DNA of 64,000 bases, from positions 24,841,662 through 24,905,661 of the forward strand of contig JAJEKV010000004.1 in assembly GCA_021234155.1 (NCBI GenBank). Direction: 5' to 3'. Made by a program: the position numbers and the translations under genes. The stretch is from Isoetes taiwanensis (lineage: Eukaryota; Streptophyta; Lycopodiopsida; Isoetales; Isoetaceae). Below, piece by piece: positions 11,230-21,277 of this stretch. Below the pieces are notes generated by a model. The model was not told the origin of the DNA, searched no databases, and was given only the letters and a program-made list of their open reading frames with translations. Position 1 is the first letter of the stretch; every line of letters begins with the position of its first letter.

Positions 11230-13210
11230 AATAAGACTTTTTAACAAGGCAAGGCAAGGCGAGAACATTTTTAAAGTTAGTGTAACCCGGTGAGTTTTAA
11301 CCATCGATAAAGCATTTGATAAAGTCACGATTGATGATGCAAATTTACAGCCCTTACCAAGTGTAAAAGGAATTACCATTAAGACCGGGTGTACCACCAC
11401 AATCACCCGGCTTAATGTTCCCGCCTTTAATGGAGTTCCTGCACCCATTGATAAAATAACTAGTTTTCAAAAATCTGAATATTCCACAATGCCTGGGTGC
11501 ATGTTTCTAGACATGTCATAAAAATCCCTGGAATATCTGGCACCATTCCAAGTTCATTAAGGTTGCTGTCAAAGCTTCAGGTTCTAAATCTAAGATCAAA
11601 TTTCGAGCTGGGAGGAGAGATTCCAGCCTCCTTAGGCAATCTGAAGAATTTGAAGGAGTTGGATTTAAGTGGATGCAATCTAACAGGCAGGATTCCGACC
11701 TTGTTCAAGAATTTTCAGCTTTTACAAATTCTTCAACTCAATCTTAATGCAGAGTTGGGTGGAACAATAGAGTGGTTGGGAAACCTGTATAGACTAGAGT
11801 TTGCAACGTTAAGTAATACAAAATTTTCAGGATCAATTCTTTCAACAATAGGGCGCCTATCCAAGCTACAGTACTTGGATTTGTCTTCTACATTCATATC
11901 GGGGAGCATTCCAAACAGCATTGGCACCCTCTCTAGTCTGCAATGCCTTGAGATTACAAATACAAAAATATCTGCCTCCTTACCTGCATCACTTGGCAAG
12001 CTTTCCAATCTGCAACAATTACTTCTTTACAACAATCACTTGAGTGGAAGCCTCCCTGACTCATTAGGAAACTTGCATAATCTTACTTATCTTGATGTTT
12101 CTACTAATTTGGGTCTGAGTGGCACCATTCCAAAATCTTTTGGGCAGCTATATAATCTGGAGTTTTTGATCATCTCAAACACTTCTATGTCAGGGCAAAT
12201 TCCAGCTACACTTGGGATGCTGTCAAAAGTGAGGCAAATAGACCTTTCATATAATCATCTTTCCGGGGCTATTCCTGCAGGCCTTGTTAGAAATCTGCCA
12301 GGTCTTGATAGCCTAGATCTAAGGCACAACAGAATTACAGCTTTGCATTCTTATATGAGTGGTCTCAATAGTTTGTCTTCATTACTAATGCACAGCAACA
12401 CCCTTAGTAGTTTCAATAGTATTACAGGGGTTGCAACAATTCCAAATTTGTATATTTTGGGTCTCTCTAACTGTGGACTCAGTGGTAATATTCCAAACGT
12501 ATTTCCTTCAAGCTTTGGAGATTTAGTCCTCGGTCAGAATAGGATAACAGGTGTAGACTCAGATTACAGTAATCTGCACCGGTTGACTGATCTTGTTCTA
12601 GAACAGAATGCGATAAAGCTAGACAAACTAGGTGGACTTTATGGTCTTACAGGCTTGCCACGACTTTCACTTGCATCCAACAAATTACAAGGCCAAGTCA
12701 AGGATGGAATTCTGCCTTTTTCTTTGGTGAATGACAATGATCTTAGTTTTGAGAAGATAAGTGGACTTGCCACGGTTCCAGCCTTGGAAATTCTTAGATT
12801 CAGAAGATGCAAATTAACAGGGCAGATTCCGAAATGGCTTGCTAGATTACAAATGTAAACTTTGCCCGGAAGGTCGTTCATGTCACCAGTGGAACTACAC
12901 TTGTCTTTTAACAACATCAGTGGTCAAATTCCTTCAGAATTTGAGGAAAAAACTAAGCTTGGTTTATTACACTTGCAGAACAATTTGCTCACAGGTGGCA
13001 TTCCCTCTACTCTTGCAGGAATGAGCTTGCTAAAGTACATTGATTTCTCTAGCAACAAATTGTCAGGTAGTATTCCGCCAGTTTTTGCAAATCGAACCAC
13101 AACATGGCAAGAGTTTAATGTGTCAAATAATTAGTGGTTGGATCCCTGAAGGTCCTGCCTTTCAAGGACTTACTGCATCTTGTATCATCCTACCATTCCT
13201 TTCTCACTAG
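11230..13210 (+). pseudogene. LRR receptor-like gene, extracellular domain remnant
   Basis: The 453-codon frame at 11497-12858 is almost all leucine-rich repeats of the plant extracellular type (LxxLxxLxLSxNxLxGxIPxxL), at least fifteen units. Plant LRR receptor proteins sense peptides or microbial patterns at the plasma membrane. The frame upstream (11294-11510, reading LNVPAFNGVPAPIDKITSF) is the likely N-terminal part, joined by a frameshift near 11510-11525. Further damage: TGA at 11291, TAA at 12856 with the same frame resuming into NNISGQIPSEF, and a frameshift near 13130 before GWIPEGPAFQGL. No signal peptide, transmembrane segment or kinase domain is present, and the frame stops at 13210. 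The best reading is a pseudogene copy of the ectodomain. Confidence 0.85.
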
Positions 13211-13391
13211 AGACAAAAACGTTAAACTATCATTATTTTTATCACCATGAATAATAAAGTTGAAGACAGAGACATCACAAAGCAAAAAGAAATTACAGCC
13301 ACAGAACCATTAACAGAAATGCATAACCACGATAAAACTCTAATTGAAAACCCACTGGCTGAAATGCATAATCCATAGAAAGATCAACAAC

Positions 13392-13739
13392 TTACTTTGT
13401 GGCAGCTTCACTGGGATCAGTAACCTTTTCACGGGCCCAACCTCTCCAAGATTTACTGGCATCCTCAGCACCCTCAACTGCTTCGTCGACTCATGTTTTT
13501 GCGTCAACACCCTCTTCTCTGGCATCGCCAACATATTCAGAGGCCTTGCCCTGCATGTTTTCGCTCTTGGCCTTGCCACATTGAGAAACCTTCTTGGAAT
13601 CGAGGGCGGGTACACTGAGGGCAAGATATCCGATCAAAAAACCCACCACATACTTGCCATCTGCCGAAGAGACCTCTCCGGTTACCCGGTTTCGAGAGCG
13701 GCTGCCCACCAACAGAAGTGACCGAGCATTTACAGCCAA
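13392..13739 (-). pseudogene. LEA-like hydrophilic protein fragment
   Basis: The minus strand encodes a hydrophobic stretch (YVVGFLIGYLALSVPAL) and then an Ala, Lys and Glu-rich helical part: KAKSENMQGKASEYVGDARE, an in-frame TGA at about 13491, then AEDASKSWRGWAREKVTDPS and a stop at 13392. Repeated K-A-x-E helices with SWxxWAxEK resemble plant late embryogenesis abundant or stress proteins; this family call is tentative. No ATG opens the frame, and its first codons lie inside the right 181 bp repeat. With the nonsense codon this is probably a broken copy. Confidence 0.45.
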
Positions 13740-13851
13740 TCATAAGTTTTAAGCAGTCACCAGCATATCCTAGGGATATTCTAGCATATACCTAGGATAT
13801 GCCAAAAGCCCACATAAACAAGGGTTTGCCCCCCTAGGGGCAACCCAAAAA
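13672..13851 (-). repeat. 181 bp inverted repeat, right copy
   Basis: This is the inverted partner of 1345-1525, with the same outer GGGTTGCC palindrome and T run read on the minus strand. Its inner edge abuts the LEA-like frame, just as the inner edge of the left copy abuts the SBDS fragment, so both gene fragments begin at the same point relative to the repeat. Confidence 0.85.
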
Positions 13852-14156
13852 CCTAGCGAAGGGGAGGCTTGGGGCAAAGGTTAGGAAAAAATTGAAGGGA
13901 GAAACAATGCCATAATAAATTAACAGATGTTTTTTTTTTCCTTTCTTATTTTGTTTTTGAGACGACTAATGCTAAGATTGATAAAGCTTGATGTTGTTCC
14001 TCTAGTTTCATGATGAATAAATGTTGGTTAAACCTTACCCAATTAAATGGGAAGTATAAAATCTGTATGCTAGAATAATAATTGCCAACAATAAATGAAG
14101 CTTCGCAACTATTGTATAAAAGAATTTAGCTAAACTATTGTCACGACATAGTCTTG

Positions 14157-14345
14157 GCAACGAGAGCTGTCGGATGGGCATATAACCCCTTTATTCCAAG
14201 ATCTGGACCATACATAGCGATCCTCATTTGTGGGGTATGCATGTACAAGTTTTTGCATACTGTATATTAAGGTTTGCAAAATACTATAAGGTTTGAGAGA
14301 ATGTACTTAATGGTGTTAATTTTGTACATATATTGTACTTATTTT
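14157..14345 (+). repeat. Dispersed 190 bp repeat, copy 1
   Basis: It begins GGCAACGAGAGCTGT and contains GTGGGGTATGC, CAAAATACTATAAGGTTTGA and a conserved end around GAATGTACTTAATGGTGTTAA. The same sequence occurs at 49206-49395 on the plus strand and 56366-56535 on the minus strand. No coding capacity or poly(A) tail is seen, so the class is unknown. Confidence 0.8.
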
Positions 14346-14759
14346 TCTAGAGTAATATATTTTGGTTCAATTATTTAAAACTTGAAGTTCGTCATATTAG
14401 TTGTTATTGCAACTATTTCAACTACAATACAAGAAATTATAGTTTTAAAAAATTACACGAAGTACTTAACCTACTATACGTAAAGTACGTATTTTATGTA
14501 TTTAATAAGTATTTTATAATTCTATAAAATGTATTTAAAGTACTTTTTAAATGAGAGGTATGCATATGGTATTAATACTTAAGTACGTATAATACCCGTA
14601 CCATACTAAACGTACCTGACAACACTGCTGCATATTTAAAACAAATGCGGAAGACTAAACTCTTGGATCTCATGCTTCTTGCCCTAATATGCACTCCAAA
14701 CATGCATGGAATATTATAAATAACATGCGTACACAAACGTGCCAGGAAGTTCATTTTAC

Positions 14760-15325
14760 TTGAGACAGTACTCTTTTCTTTTTGGCTACTCTTAATCCAG
14801 CAGGGGAGGATAAATCTGAATCGAGTGAATTATCCCTGGAAAGACAAACATTGCTCGGATTTTTAGAAGGTGACATGTTGGGGATCTTTCTCTTAAAAAT
14901 TTTCCTCTGCTCTTGAGCTGGCTCAGTTGTCCCAAACTGACCATTGCGGACAAAAGGTACAATAGCACCACCATTTGATATGTTTTTCAGTGCAGCAGGT
15001 CTGTCAAGAGAGAACCGCCATTTAGATAAGTACGTTCTAACCTCTGATTTTCTACCCTTGATATGTCTTCCTTAAGGGATAGCAAGTATCCTTGTATCTG
15101 CAACATGATAAGAGAAGTCATGTCAATCATAATTTCAACTGAACCCAATACTAATTTATCTAAACATACCTCATTTAATTCTTCCAGTTTCTGGTGTCTC
15201 AATCTGCATAGAAACTCTAGCAGAACTTCTGTGTTAACTTCTGCCTCTTCTTGTTCCATTTTCCATTTCTTCTGTGCTAGAATTATAAGAAGAGAATCGA
15301 TCTCTTTTGGTGACATTTCTGCACC
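14760..15325 (-). pseudogene. COP1: COP1 E3 ligase, coiled-coil exons only
   Basis: COP1 is a RING, coiled-coil and WD40 ubiquitin ligase that represses light signalling in the nucleus. Exon A (15325-15170) encodes GAEMSPKEIDSLL, KMEQEEAEVNTEVLLEFL and HQKLEELNE, matching the COP1 coiled coil. It ends at a GT donor (GAG then GTATGT). Exon B (15097-14760) follows a GCAG acceptor with LKEDISRVENQR, then a basic segment ending GLRVAKKKRVLSQ at a second GT donor. Both exon borders fall where COP1 is expected to be split. One frameshift lies in exon B near 15015. No RING exon is found upstream and no WD40 exons downstream; the 190 bp repeat lies 400 bases beyond. This looks like an internal fragment. 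Confidence 0.8.
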
Positions 15326-15882
15326 CTGCATGCATTCAGTAAACAAGCATTTATATGCAATGGAACATTCTCATGCAATGAAGACATCCAACCTGTCTTT
15401 TCTGCTTCATTTTGTGCTTGAACTTAGAAATCCCCTGAATAGAATGAGGAATCAGGTTGAATAGGGCAAGAGATGGTGGGCAATTTGTTCGTGAAAGTCC
15501 AGCTCTAGTAAGGGAGAATCTCAAACTTAAGGCACCGAACCATTCCGAGCAGGGACCATCCCTGGAGGCTAGACTTGGAAAGGCAGCCAAATCTGCGTTC
15601 TTGAAAGAGCTATGGGCTCGGATCTTCAAGGTCTGGTCACTGGATCTTCAAGGCTTGTTCTCTGGGCAAAAACCACGTGCAAAATGGATTTGGAGAAGCC
15701 GAGTTTGTAGACAAGGGGGATCTGTGTTCGCACAGCTGCAGCTCAATAAAACAGGTACTTCATTGCTGTCCCAAGGTTGCATCTCGTCTACTCTTACTCC
15801 ACTTAAGAAAAACATGGTGTCCACAAATCCGCTGGAAACAGGCTTTCGACCCCTTTTCTTCTTTGCTTTATGCTTGTGCAAT

Positions 15883-16396
15883 CTATTCACAACCCACCAT
15901 GAATGTATTCATAGCAAAAAGATTGTTCTGGAACATCGGGAACATTTGCAAAAGGCTCAGTATATGGCATACTCTCAGCAATTTTGGAAGCCAGCCGACC
16001 ACATAGCTGCTTAAATTGCTGGGATTGCTCTTCAAGATTATGCAAACTTGACAGTAAACTCTTAGGATCAAATCTTGTTCCATTCTTAGAAATGGACAAA
16101 AGGAATGCGCCTTTCCAATTCGCTTGCATTGGAAAACATCTGCAAAGAAAAGCAGCAGCTGCATTCTGCCAAACAAACGGAGCTTTGGAAAATTTGCCCG
16201 CCAATTGCAAATTCCAAGCACCACCCGAATTGCTACATACCAGGGATCGCTGACTTGGACAAACAATCGGCCGATCCTCCAAAATTGATCCAAGATCAAC
16301 CATTTCAGAGGTTGGAAAAAAATGGCGGGGAGGGAACAAAAAAGTGACGGGTGCCAGCACGTCACGATGAAGGTCCGCCAGCCACCCGTTAAACAC
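15883..16396 (-). CDS. Unrecognised reading frame
   Basis: A minus-strand frame of up to 169 codons contains NWKGAFLLSISKNGTRFDPK and then a helical Gln and Leu-rich segment (HNLEEQSQQFKQLCGRLASK). A plausible start is the ATG at about 16303, which gives MVDLGSILEDRP. An alternative reading splices a short intron between a GTATGT and a TTTGCAG inside it but runs into a stop. It lies upstream of the COP1 exons on the same strand but has no RING domain. I do not recognise the family and it may be noncoding. Confidence 0.3.
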
Positions 16397-16446
16397 CCTA
16401 TGTCGTGCACTGCTTTATTGTACACCACCAATAAAAAAAGACCCAA

Positions 16447-18000
16447 ATGCAGATGGGATACCAGAGATAGAAAGTGCTACATTATAATACACGTATACAT
16501 TCAAACCTGTAGTATCTTGCACTTCCCTTTCTAATCTTGTTTGCATAAATCCTGTCTGACTAGGTTAACAGAATGACTATATGCCAGTACCAAACCCTCC
16601 AAGACAATGGGCAGAAGCATGACTGGAACTTGGGAATAGCAGGAAGCATATTTTTCTTAGATTACTCAACCCAATCTAGGTACTGCTAAAAATAAAAATG
16701 TATCTGGTGAAGCATCACAATGCATGATTGTGCAATGGTCATTAGCGCTTCTAAAATTCCATCAACAACATCTTGTCGCAACAAAGGTATCTAATTCTTA
16801 ATCTCTCCACAGTCTATGCTCTGGCCAAGTAAGCTTCCTGCACACTTCTGTTGTTGCTGCAAATAAAAGTGGTCTGCTAAATGGTTCATAAACTGTAACT
16901 CTAAGCTACAAAAATGTCTGCAGGACCTGTAAGATGTCAGAGCAAGATAGATCAGAAACAATTAAACTAAATCATAAAAAGAAAGAGCATTTGCAAGGGA
17001 AATTTAAGAGTATCATTCAAAGTGATCATCTGTCAAAATTGATATGGGCTTGGAATGGGCACCCTCAAGAATAAACATGCACTGCTAACCGCAGGCCGCC
17101 AAATCTTGATGACATTATCTTGTAATCCAGATAGATCAGGAAATTGGAATAGGTGAGACATATAGGAACGAAATTGGCAATTTAATTCTATTGCCAATAT
17201 TCATGTCTGCATGCCCCGATTTGAATGTTGTGCCCCATCTCTGTCTACAAGCATCGCCTGGTGCAATCTATAGTGGTCTCGAGCAACTTGCTCCAGCATA
17301 GCCAAGAGCAACAATTGTGACCAGTTATTGTGACCCCTAAATCCGTTCATCACCCTAAATATGAAAGGCCTCTGAATATCCTAAAACCTGACTGTGGTAG
17401 CCTGTCTTTCTGAAATAGTGATGGCCTACAAAGAAAAAAATTCAGTCAAATATATATTATGCTTTAAAATAGTACATGCTGCAGCATCCATAAACTGTGA
17501 TGTGCCCAACATGTAGATTGTATTAGAGAATAGCATGTTGATTGCATTAGAGAATAGAATAGGCAGTGAGACACTTCGTAAATGGTATAGATGAAAAGAT
17601 ATAATTACCAAGCATGCAGAGCTGTAGCAGAGTGGTCATTTGTAGCAACTTCTCCTTCAAATGATAATATTAGAGCAGAATAATCGAGACAAAGCAAAGT
17701 AGTTATGCCAACATGCTATCTATGGCAAGACATATAGGATATGATCTTCGAATTTAGAAAATATCCAAGCATTTGAAAGCTGATCTAATGGTATCAAGCT
17801 CTAGCTTGTAGCTCTGGACATTACCTGGTGTGAACATTTTGGCAATAGATGATGTTCCAAAACTGAGAGATGTCAACCAACTAAATCGTCCACCATGTGC
17901 ATTCCAAAAGCTCAAAAGCCATTCCAAGCAAGCTTATCCTTGTATTCTCTTTGAAATCAACGCGTTTGATCCTGCTTTATGCGTTTGGTTCTGCTTTTTT
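16447..18000. other. Gene-free spacer
   Basis: No reading frame with a family motif, repeat or RNA gene is visible on either strand. Short frames here are under 65 codons. Confidence 0.5.
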
Positions 18001-18479
18001 ATTAGTTATTAATTTAATTAAATTAATTAAATTATTGTATAATTAATTAAATTAATTATTACTTATATTTTGATAATATGTATTTTTAAGTTGCGTGGAT
18101 ATGTTCCCTTGCCCCTTGCCCCTTCTTCTCCCTTGCCCCTTGCCCCTTCCCCTTGCCCTTGCCCCCCCCCCTTGCCCCTTCTTCTCCCTTGCCCCTTGCC
18201 CCTTGCCCCCTTCCACCTTCTTCTCCCTTGCCCCCTCCCCTTGCCCCTCTTCTCCCTAGCCCCTCTTCTCCCCCCTTTCTCACTCCTGTCTTCCCCTTCC
18301 CTCCCCTTTCGATCTCACCTCGCTCAACTTTCTCAACTATTTATTTGGAAATTCTGTAAGAAAATATTATGAACCAGTCCGTGTTATATGATGTGAAATT
18401 TTGATGTCAATATGAGTCCCATTTTCAGTCCGAGTCCCAAAATTCAAGATTTGTCCCACTTTAATTAAATACGACTTAG
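18001..18479 (+). repeat. Compound repeat: TTAATTAA tract plus polypyrimidine tract, copy 1
   Basis: About 60 bases of AATTAATTAA-type sequence are followed, after a short spacer, by about 200 bases of almost pure C and T (18105-18310, CCCTTGCCCC-type units), then a tail ending CTTTAATTAAATACGACTTA. The same order, with a recognisably related tail, is found at 44875-45445. The two therefore appear to be copies of one dispersed repeat. The copy ends exactly where the C2 reading frame begins. Confidence 0.7.
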
Positions 18480-18953
18480 TTGCTAAACCTGGAGATCATA
18501 ATAGCCTCAGCACAGGAGCTAAAGAATGTCAAATTACTCGGCAAAATGCATATCTATGTGGTGGCATATGTAGATCTGGAGCAGAAAAGGTCCACCCATA
18601 TGGTCAAGAAAGAGGGCAAAGATCCGGTGTGGAACAAGAAGCTTAATCTATCGGCAGCTCCACATATGTTGCAACAGCCGAATGTAGTTCTAACGCTAGA
18701 AATTCTCGCCATAAGTTCGTCATCTTCCCAACTGGTAGGGTTTATGAGAGTACCTCTGCCAGAGATATTGCCAGACGCCGGAACAGAGTTTATGAGTATA
18801 TCTTATGGAGTAAACAGGCCATTGGGGCAGGAGCAAGGCTTCGCAGTTCGATTCGATTCGGGTTTGTGCGAGGGTCAAAGGAGAGGAAGTATTTCAGAAA
18901 TTTTAGGATTTACTAGACCGTCGATCTCAATTTTAACAAATCCAATGGCTTAA
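18480..18953 (+). pseudogene. C2-domain (SRC2-like) protein fragment
   Basis: The frame encodes a single C2 domain: LEIIIASAQELKNVKLLGKM, DPVWNKKLNL, GFMRVPLPEIL, then ISYGVNRPLGQEQGF. This order matches plant SRC2-like proteins, small C2 proteins linked to calcium and membrane signalling. The frame has no ATG: it opens with TTG directly after a TAG and directly after the compound repeat. Its last 25 or so codons are supplied by a repeat that recurs at 20457. Both ends of the original gene therefore seem to be replaced, which favours a truncated copy. A start in an upstream exon cannot be excluded. Confidence 0.7.
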
Positions 18954-19050
18954 ATTAAGTTTTGCTGACGTGGCAAGACACATGGCATAGCTACAATTGC
19001 AGCGAAAGTGTGCACCTCAGGTTAGGCAACCCTTCTAAAAAATTATTTTT
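18873..19050 (+). repeat. Direct repeat beside gene fragments, copy 1
   Basis: Contains GACCGTCGATCTCAATTTTA, TTAAGTTTTGCTGACGTGGC and an end GTGCACCTCAGG followed by GGCAACCC and an A-rich run. It is about 88 percent identical to 20457-20640 in the same orientation. Copy 1 forms the 3-prime end of the C2 frame. Confidence 0.85.
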
Positions 19051-19305
19051 ATTATTATGGATAAACAACTTCTTAGGTGGTAATAGATGTTCCTATTTCT
19101 TGGCAAAAGAAAGCAAGACCTTATTTAATCTGGCATGCGTTAAGTTTTGGAAGCTAAAATAACTTCTTTTGGTTTGATGGATGAAGGGAGCACTTGTATT
19201 TTTATCAGAACAGAAGAGGCATGGCTTCTGCTTGAATCCCCGGCACATCAGAAGCTTTCTAACCCCAACACAAGCTCGCTGTTTGTAATCTTATTGCCGG
19301 AATTG

Positions 19306-20457
19306 TTAAGACTGATCTGAACTGCATTGCTTAGAGCTCCATATGCATCTTTTGGATCTCCAGTTGGATTCGCATCTGCAGAAGTTTATGAAGATTTGCA
19401 TCCACTTGACAAAATTCCTGCCTCTCTTGATCTGTATTCCGATATAAACAGATGTTGAGTTTGTAATTCCATCTTGAGCTTGAAGAGCTGGATTTATATA
19501 TTCTGTCCCATTGATGCATTGATCTAGCTTTGATTTCAAGAATTCTATGGCCATAGTTGTGGCTTTGTTTGCCAGTTTCTTTACCACATATGCCATAAAT
19601 TTCTTCACTTTAGGGCTTGCTTCTCCCCGAAACATGTCGAATAGGGTTGCTGTGATGTTCCGATTGTAAGATCTTGGCGGCCTGTTTTTTCTTTGAGAAT
19701 CTTGATGAAATGATATATTGAGAGAGGCATTTTGGCTTGCTCTTTCCCTCTGAAGGTTTTCTTGTATCTGGATCAAGAATATGTAAATCGGTCAACATGC
19801 CTCTTCCTTGATCTTCAATTTGTTGCTTAAGCTGCTCGATCAGACCACCGCTGTGGCAAGAATCTGATACTATTGTAAAACATCCTTCCGGAACCTTGTC
19901 AGCAAGCTCGCGAAAATCATCATCTGCAAACAAAAAGTAATGAAGATCAGAGCTAACTTTCATGCATAAAAAGAAAACATTCTTAGAAATTTCAATCCGA
20001 TGCTACAAACTATAGCTCTTTCCTTATATCATCCAAACATAAATAAAGCAATTTCTTTCATGCATTTTCAACCTGATATTACTACGGATTACTTCCTAAA
20101 ACAGAAACCGACATTCTTAGAAATTTCAATCTTTGAATCCATTGTTCTATAATCTATTATGAGATGAGATGAATATCCGTCGGAAGAATGCATTCATCAT
20201 ATCCGGTATCATCAAGATCGTCAGATTCGGCAAGAACAATAACTCCATGGCCACCGTAATGGAAAAACAGAGAATCCCCGGGTTTAGCTTGGGTTACCAT
20301 TTGAGACAACAATTTTTTGAAATTAGCTCCGGTAGGCTGAACAGATTTTTGATCTGTGTTAATTTAGACTCTGATATCTTTTTCTGCAAAGCGAAATCAA
20401 TCAATCAGAGTGCGCTGCATACGACGAACATCATTTACACAGCCTTTCAGATAGTTG
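19306..20457 (-). pseudogene. Type II metacaspase pseudogene
   Basis: Metacaspases are Arg/Lys-specific cysteine proteases of plant cell death. The minus strand reads LKGCVNDVRRMQRTLID, FRFAEKDIRV, SVQPTGANFKKLL, then FFHYGGHG with the catalytic His. After an intron whose acceptor (TTTGCAG) is intact come [14 protein letters not shown] and [10 protein letters not shown] with the catalytic Cys. The p10 part reads [18 protein letters not shown] and, in another frame, DAYGALSNAVQ. Damage seen: TGA and TAA codons in the first exon, no GT donor near 20155, a frameshift near 19700, another near 19440, and TAA in place of Gln in the C-terminal SSGCKSS-TSADANP motif. The first few residues are replaced by a repeat. 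Catalytic motifs survive, but no intact protein can be made. Confidence 0.9.
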
Positions 20458-20640
20458 CAAGTCGAAGGAGAGGAAGTAGATTTTTCAGAGATTTTTATTG
20501 AACCGTCGATCTCAATTTTAACAGATCCAATGACTTAAATTAAGTTTTGCTGACGTGGCAAAACACATGGCATAGCTAGAATTGCAGCAAATGTGCACCT
20601 CAGGTAAGCAACCCTGCTAAAAAAAAAAAAAAATCTTTTT
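20457..20640 (+). repeat. Direct repeat beside gene fragments, copy 2
   Basis: Partner of 18873-19050. It sits exactly at the truncated 5-prime end of the metacaspase pseudogene and ends with GCAACCCTGC and a run of 15 A. It separates the metacaspase from the unrelated sequence beyond. Confidence 0.85.
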
Positions 20641-20667
20641 ATCTTTTACTATATACAAGAAATTTAT

Positions 20668-20689
20668 CGCGGCGGCCAAGGCCGCCGCG
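20668..20689. repeat. Perfect GC-rich hairpin
   Basis: Ten bases (CGCGGCGGCC) are followed by AA and their exact reverse complement, in an AT-rich surrounding. It lies 28 bases after the A run that ends the direct repeat. It could be part of a transposon end or a simple cruciform; no other copy was found in the window. Confidence 0.85.
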
Positions 20690-21067
20690 AACATTTCTCT
20701 TCCCCGGCTCCTCTCTATTTCATAAAGTGAGTGTTGTAAGCATTTCCTCCACGAGACTGACTAAATGAAGTTTGATACAAATGCACATGAATCAAATGAT
20801 AATTGTCATGACTGAGGGGTTAATGACCTCTATAAACTTAAAATCCTGAATCATGTTTTCTTATTGAAGCATGTTTTCTTATTGAAGCTGGACAGTGCGC
20901 ATTGGGTTGTCATGCCCTTACAGATTTTGTATTTGTGTTGGGGTCAAATAATAGGGCAATAGTAGGCTGAAGCGTTATGTTAGCCAAAGGTAGCAACTAC
21001 TGATGGGATTCGAATAATCTAGCATGTAGATGACGAATCGTACCAACGTTGCCAATAGGCTCCCAAA

Positions 21068-21277
21068 GGGTTTTTATATCCCTTATTAAAGACCAAGAAT
21101 GCCATGCTATGTATAGAGAAGGCCAAAATGACTAAGAGGGGTAACCAATCAGAGATCATTTTTAGACCCAATGGGTTTTTATATCCCTTATTAAAGACCA
21201 AGAATGCCATGCTATGTATAGAGAAGGCCAAAATGACTAAGAGGGGTAACCAATCGAGAGATCATTTTAGACCCACC
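21068..21277 (+). repeat. 105 bp tandem duplication
   Basis: The unit starting GGGTTTTTATATCCC occurs at 21068-21172 and 21173-21277. The copies differ by two compensating one-base indels near the end. Just downstream a shorter string, CTAAGAGGATGTTCTTAAATG, is also repeated (21362, 21407 and a variant near 21550). Confidence 0.9.

Larger units (their letters stand above)
1345..13851. mobile_element. Candidate 12.5 kb composite element with long TIRs
   Basis: The two 181 bp copies at 1345-1525 and 13672-13851 face each other like the long terminal inverted repeats of Mutator-like elements. Between them lie fragments of at least four unrelated plant genes (SBDS, PPR twice, LRR, LEA-like), which resembles gene-fragment capture by Pack-MULEs. 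Seen: the inverted repeats and the fragments. Known: Pack-MULEs carry gene pieces between long TIRs. Inferred: that they form one element. Against it: no transposase, no target-site duplication, a size large for a Pack-MULE, and a third partial repeat copy at 7278. Two independent insertions of a short repeat in opposite orientation is the main alternative. Confidence 0.35.

Noticed and set aside
13340-13721. Plus-strand frames at 13344-13721
   Set aside because: They are antisense to the LEA-like frame, which alone shows the K/A/E helix pattern and SWxxWAxEK motif.
18086-18372. Long open frames through the polypyrimidine tract on both strands (Pro/Leu-rich and Gly/Glu-rich)
   Set aside because: They arise from C/T-only low-complexity DNA and mirror each other; the same happens at 44963-45346. 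No start context or family motif.
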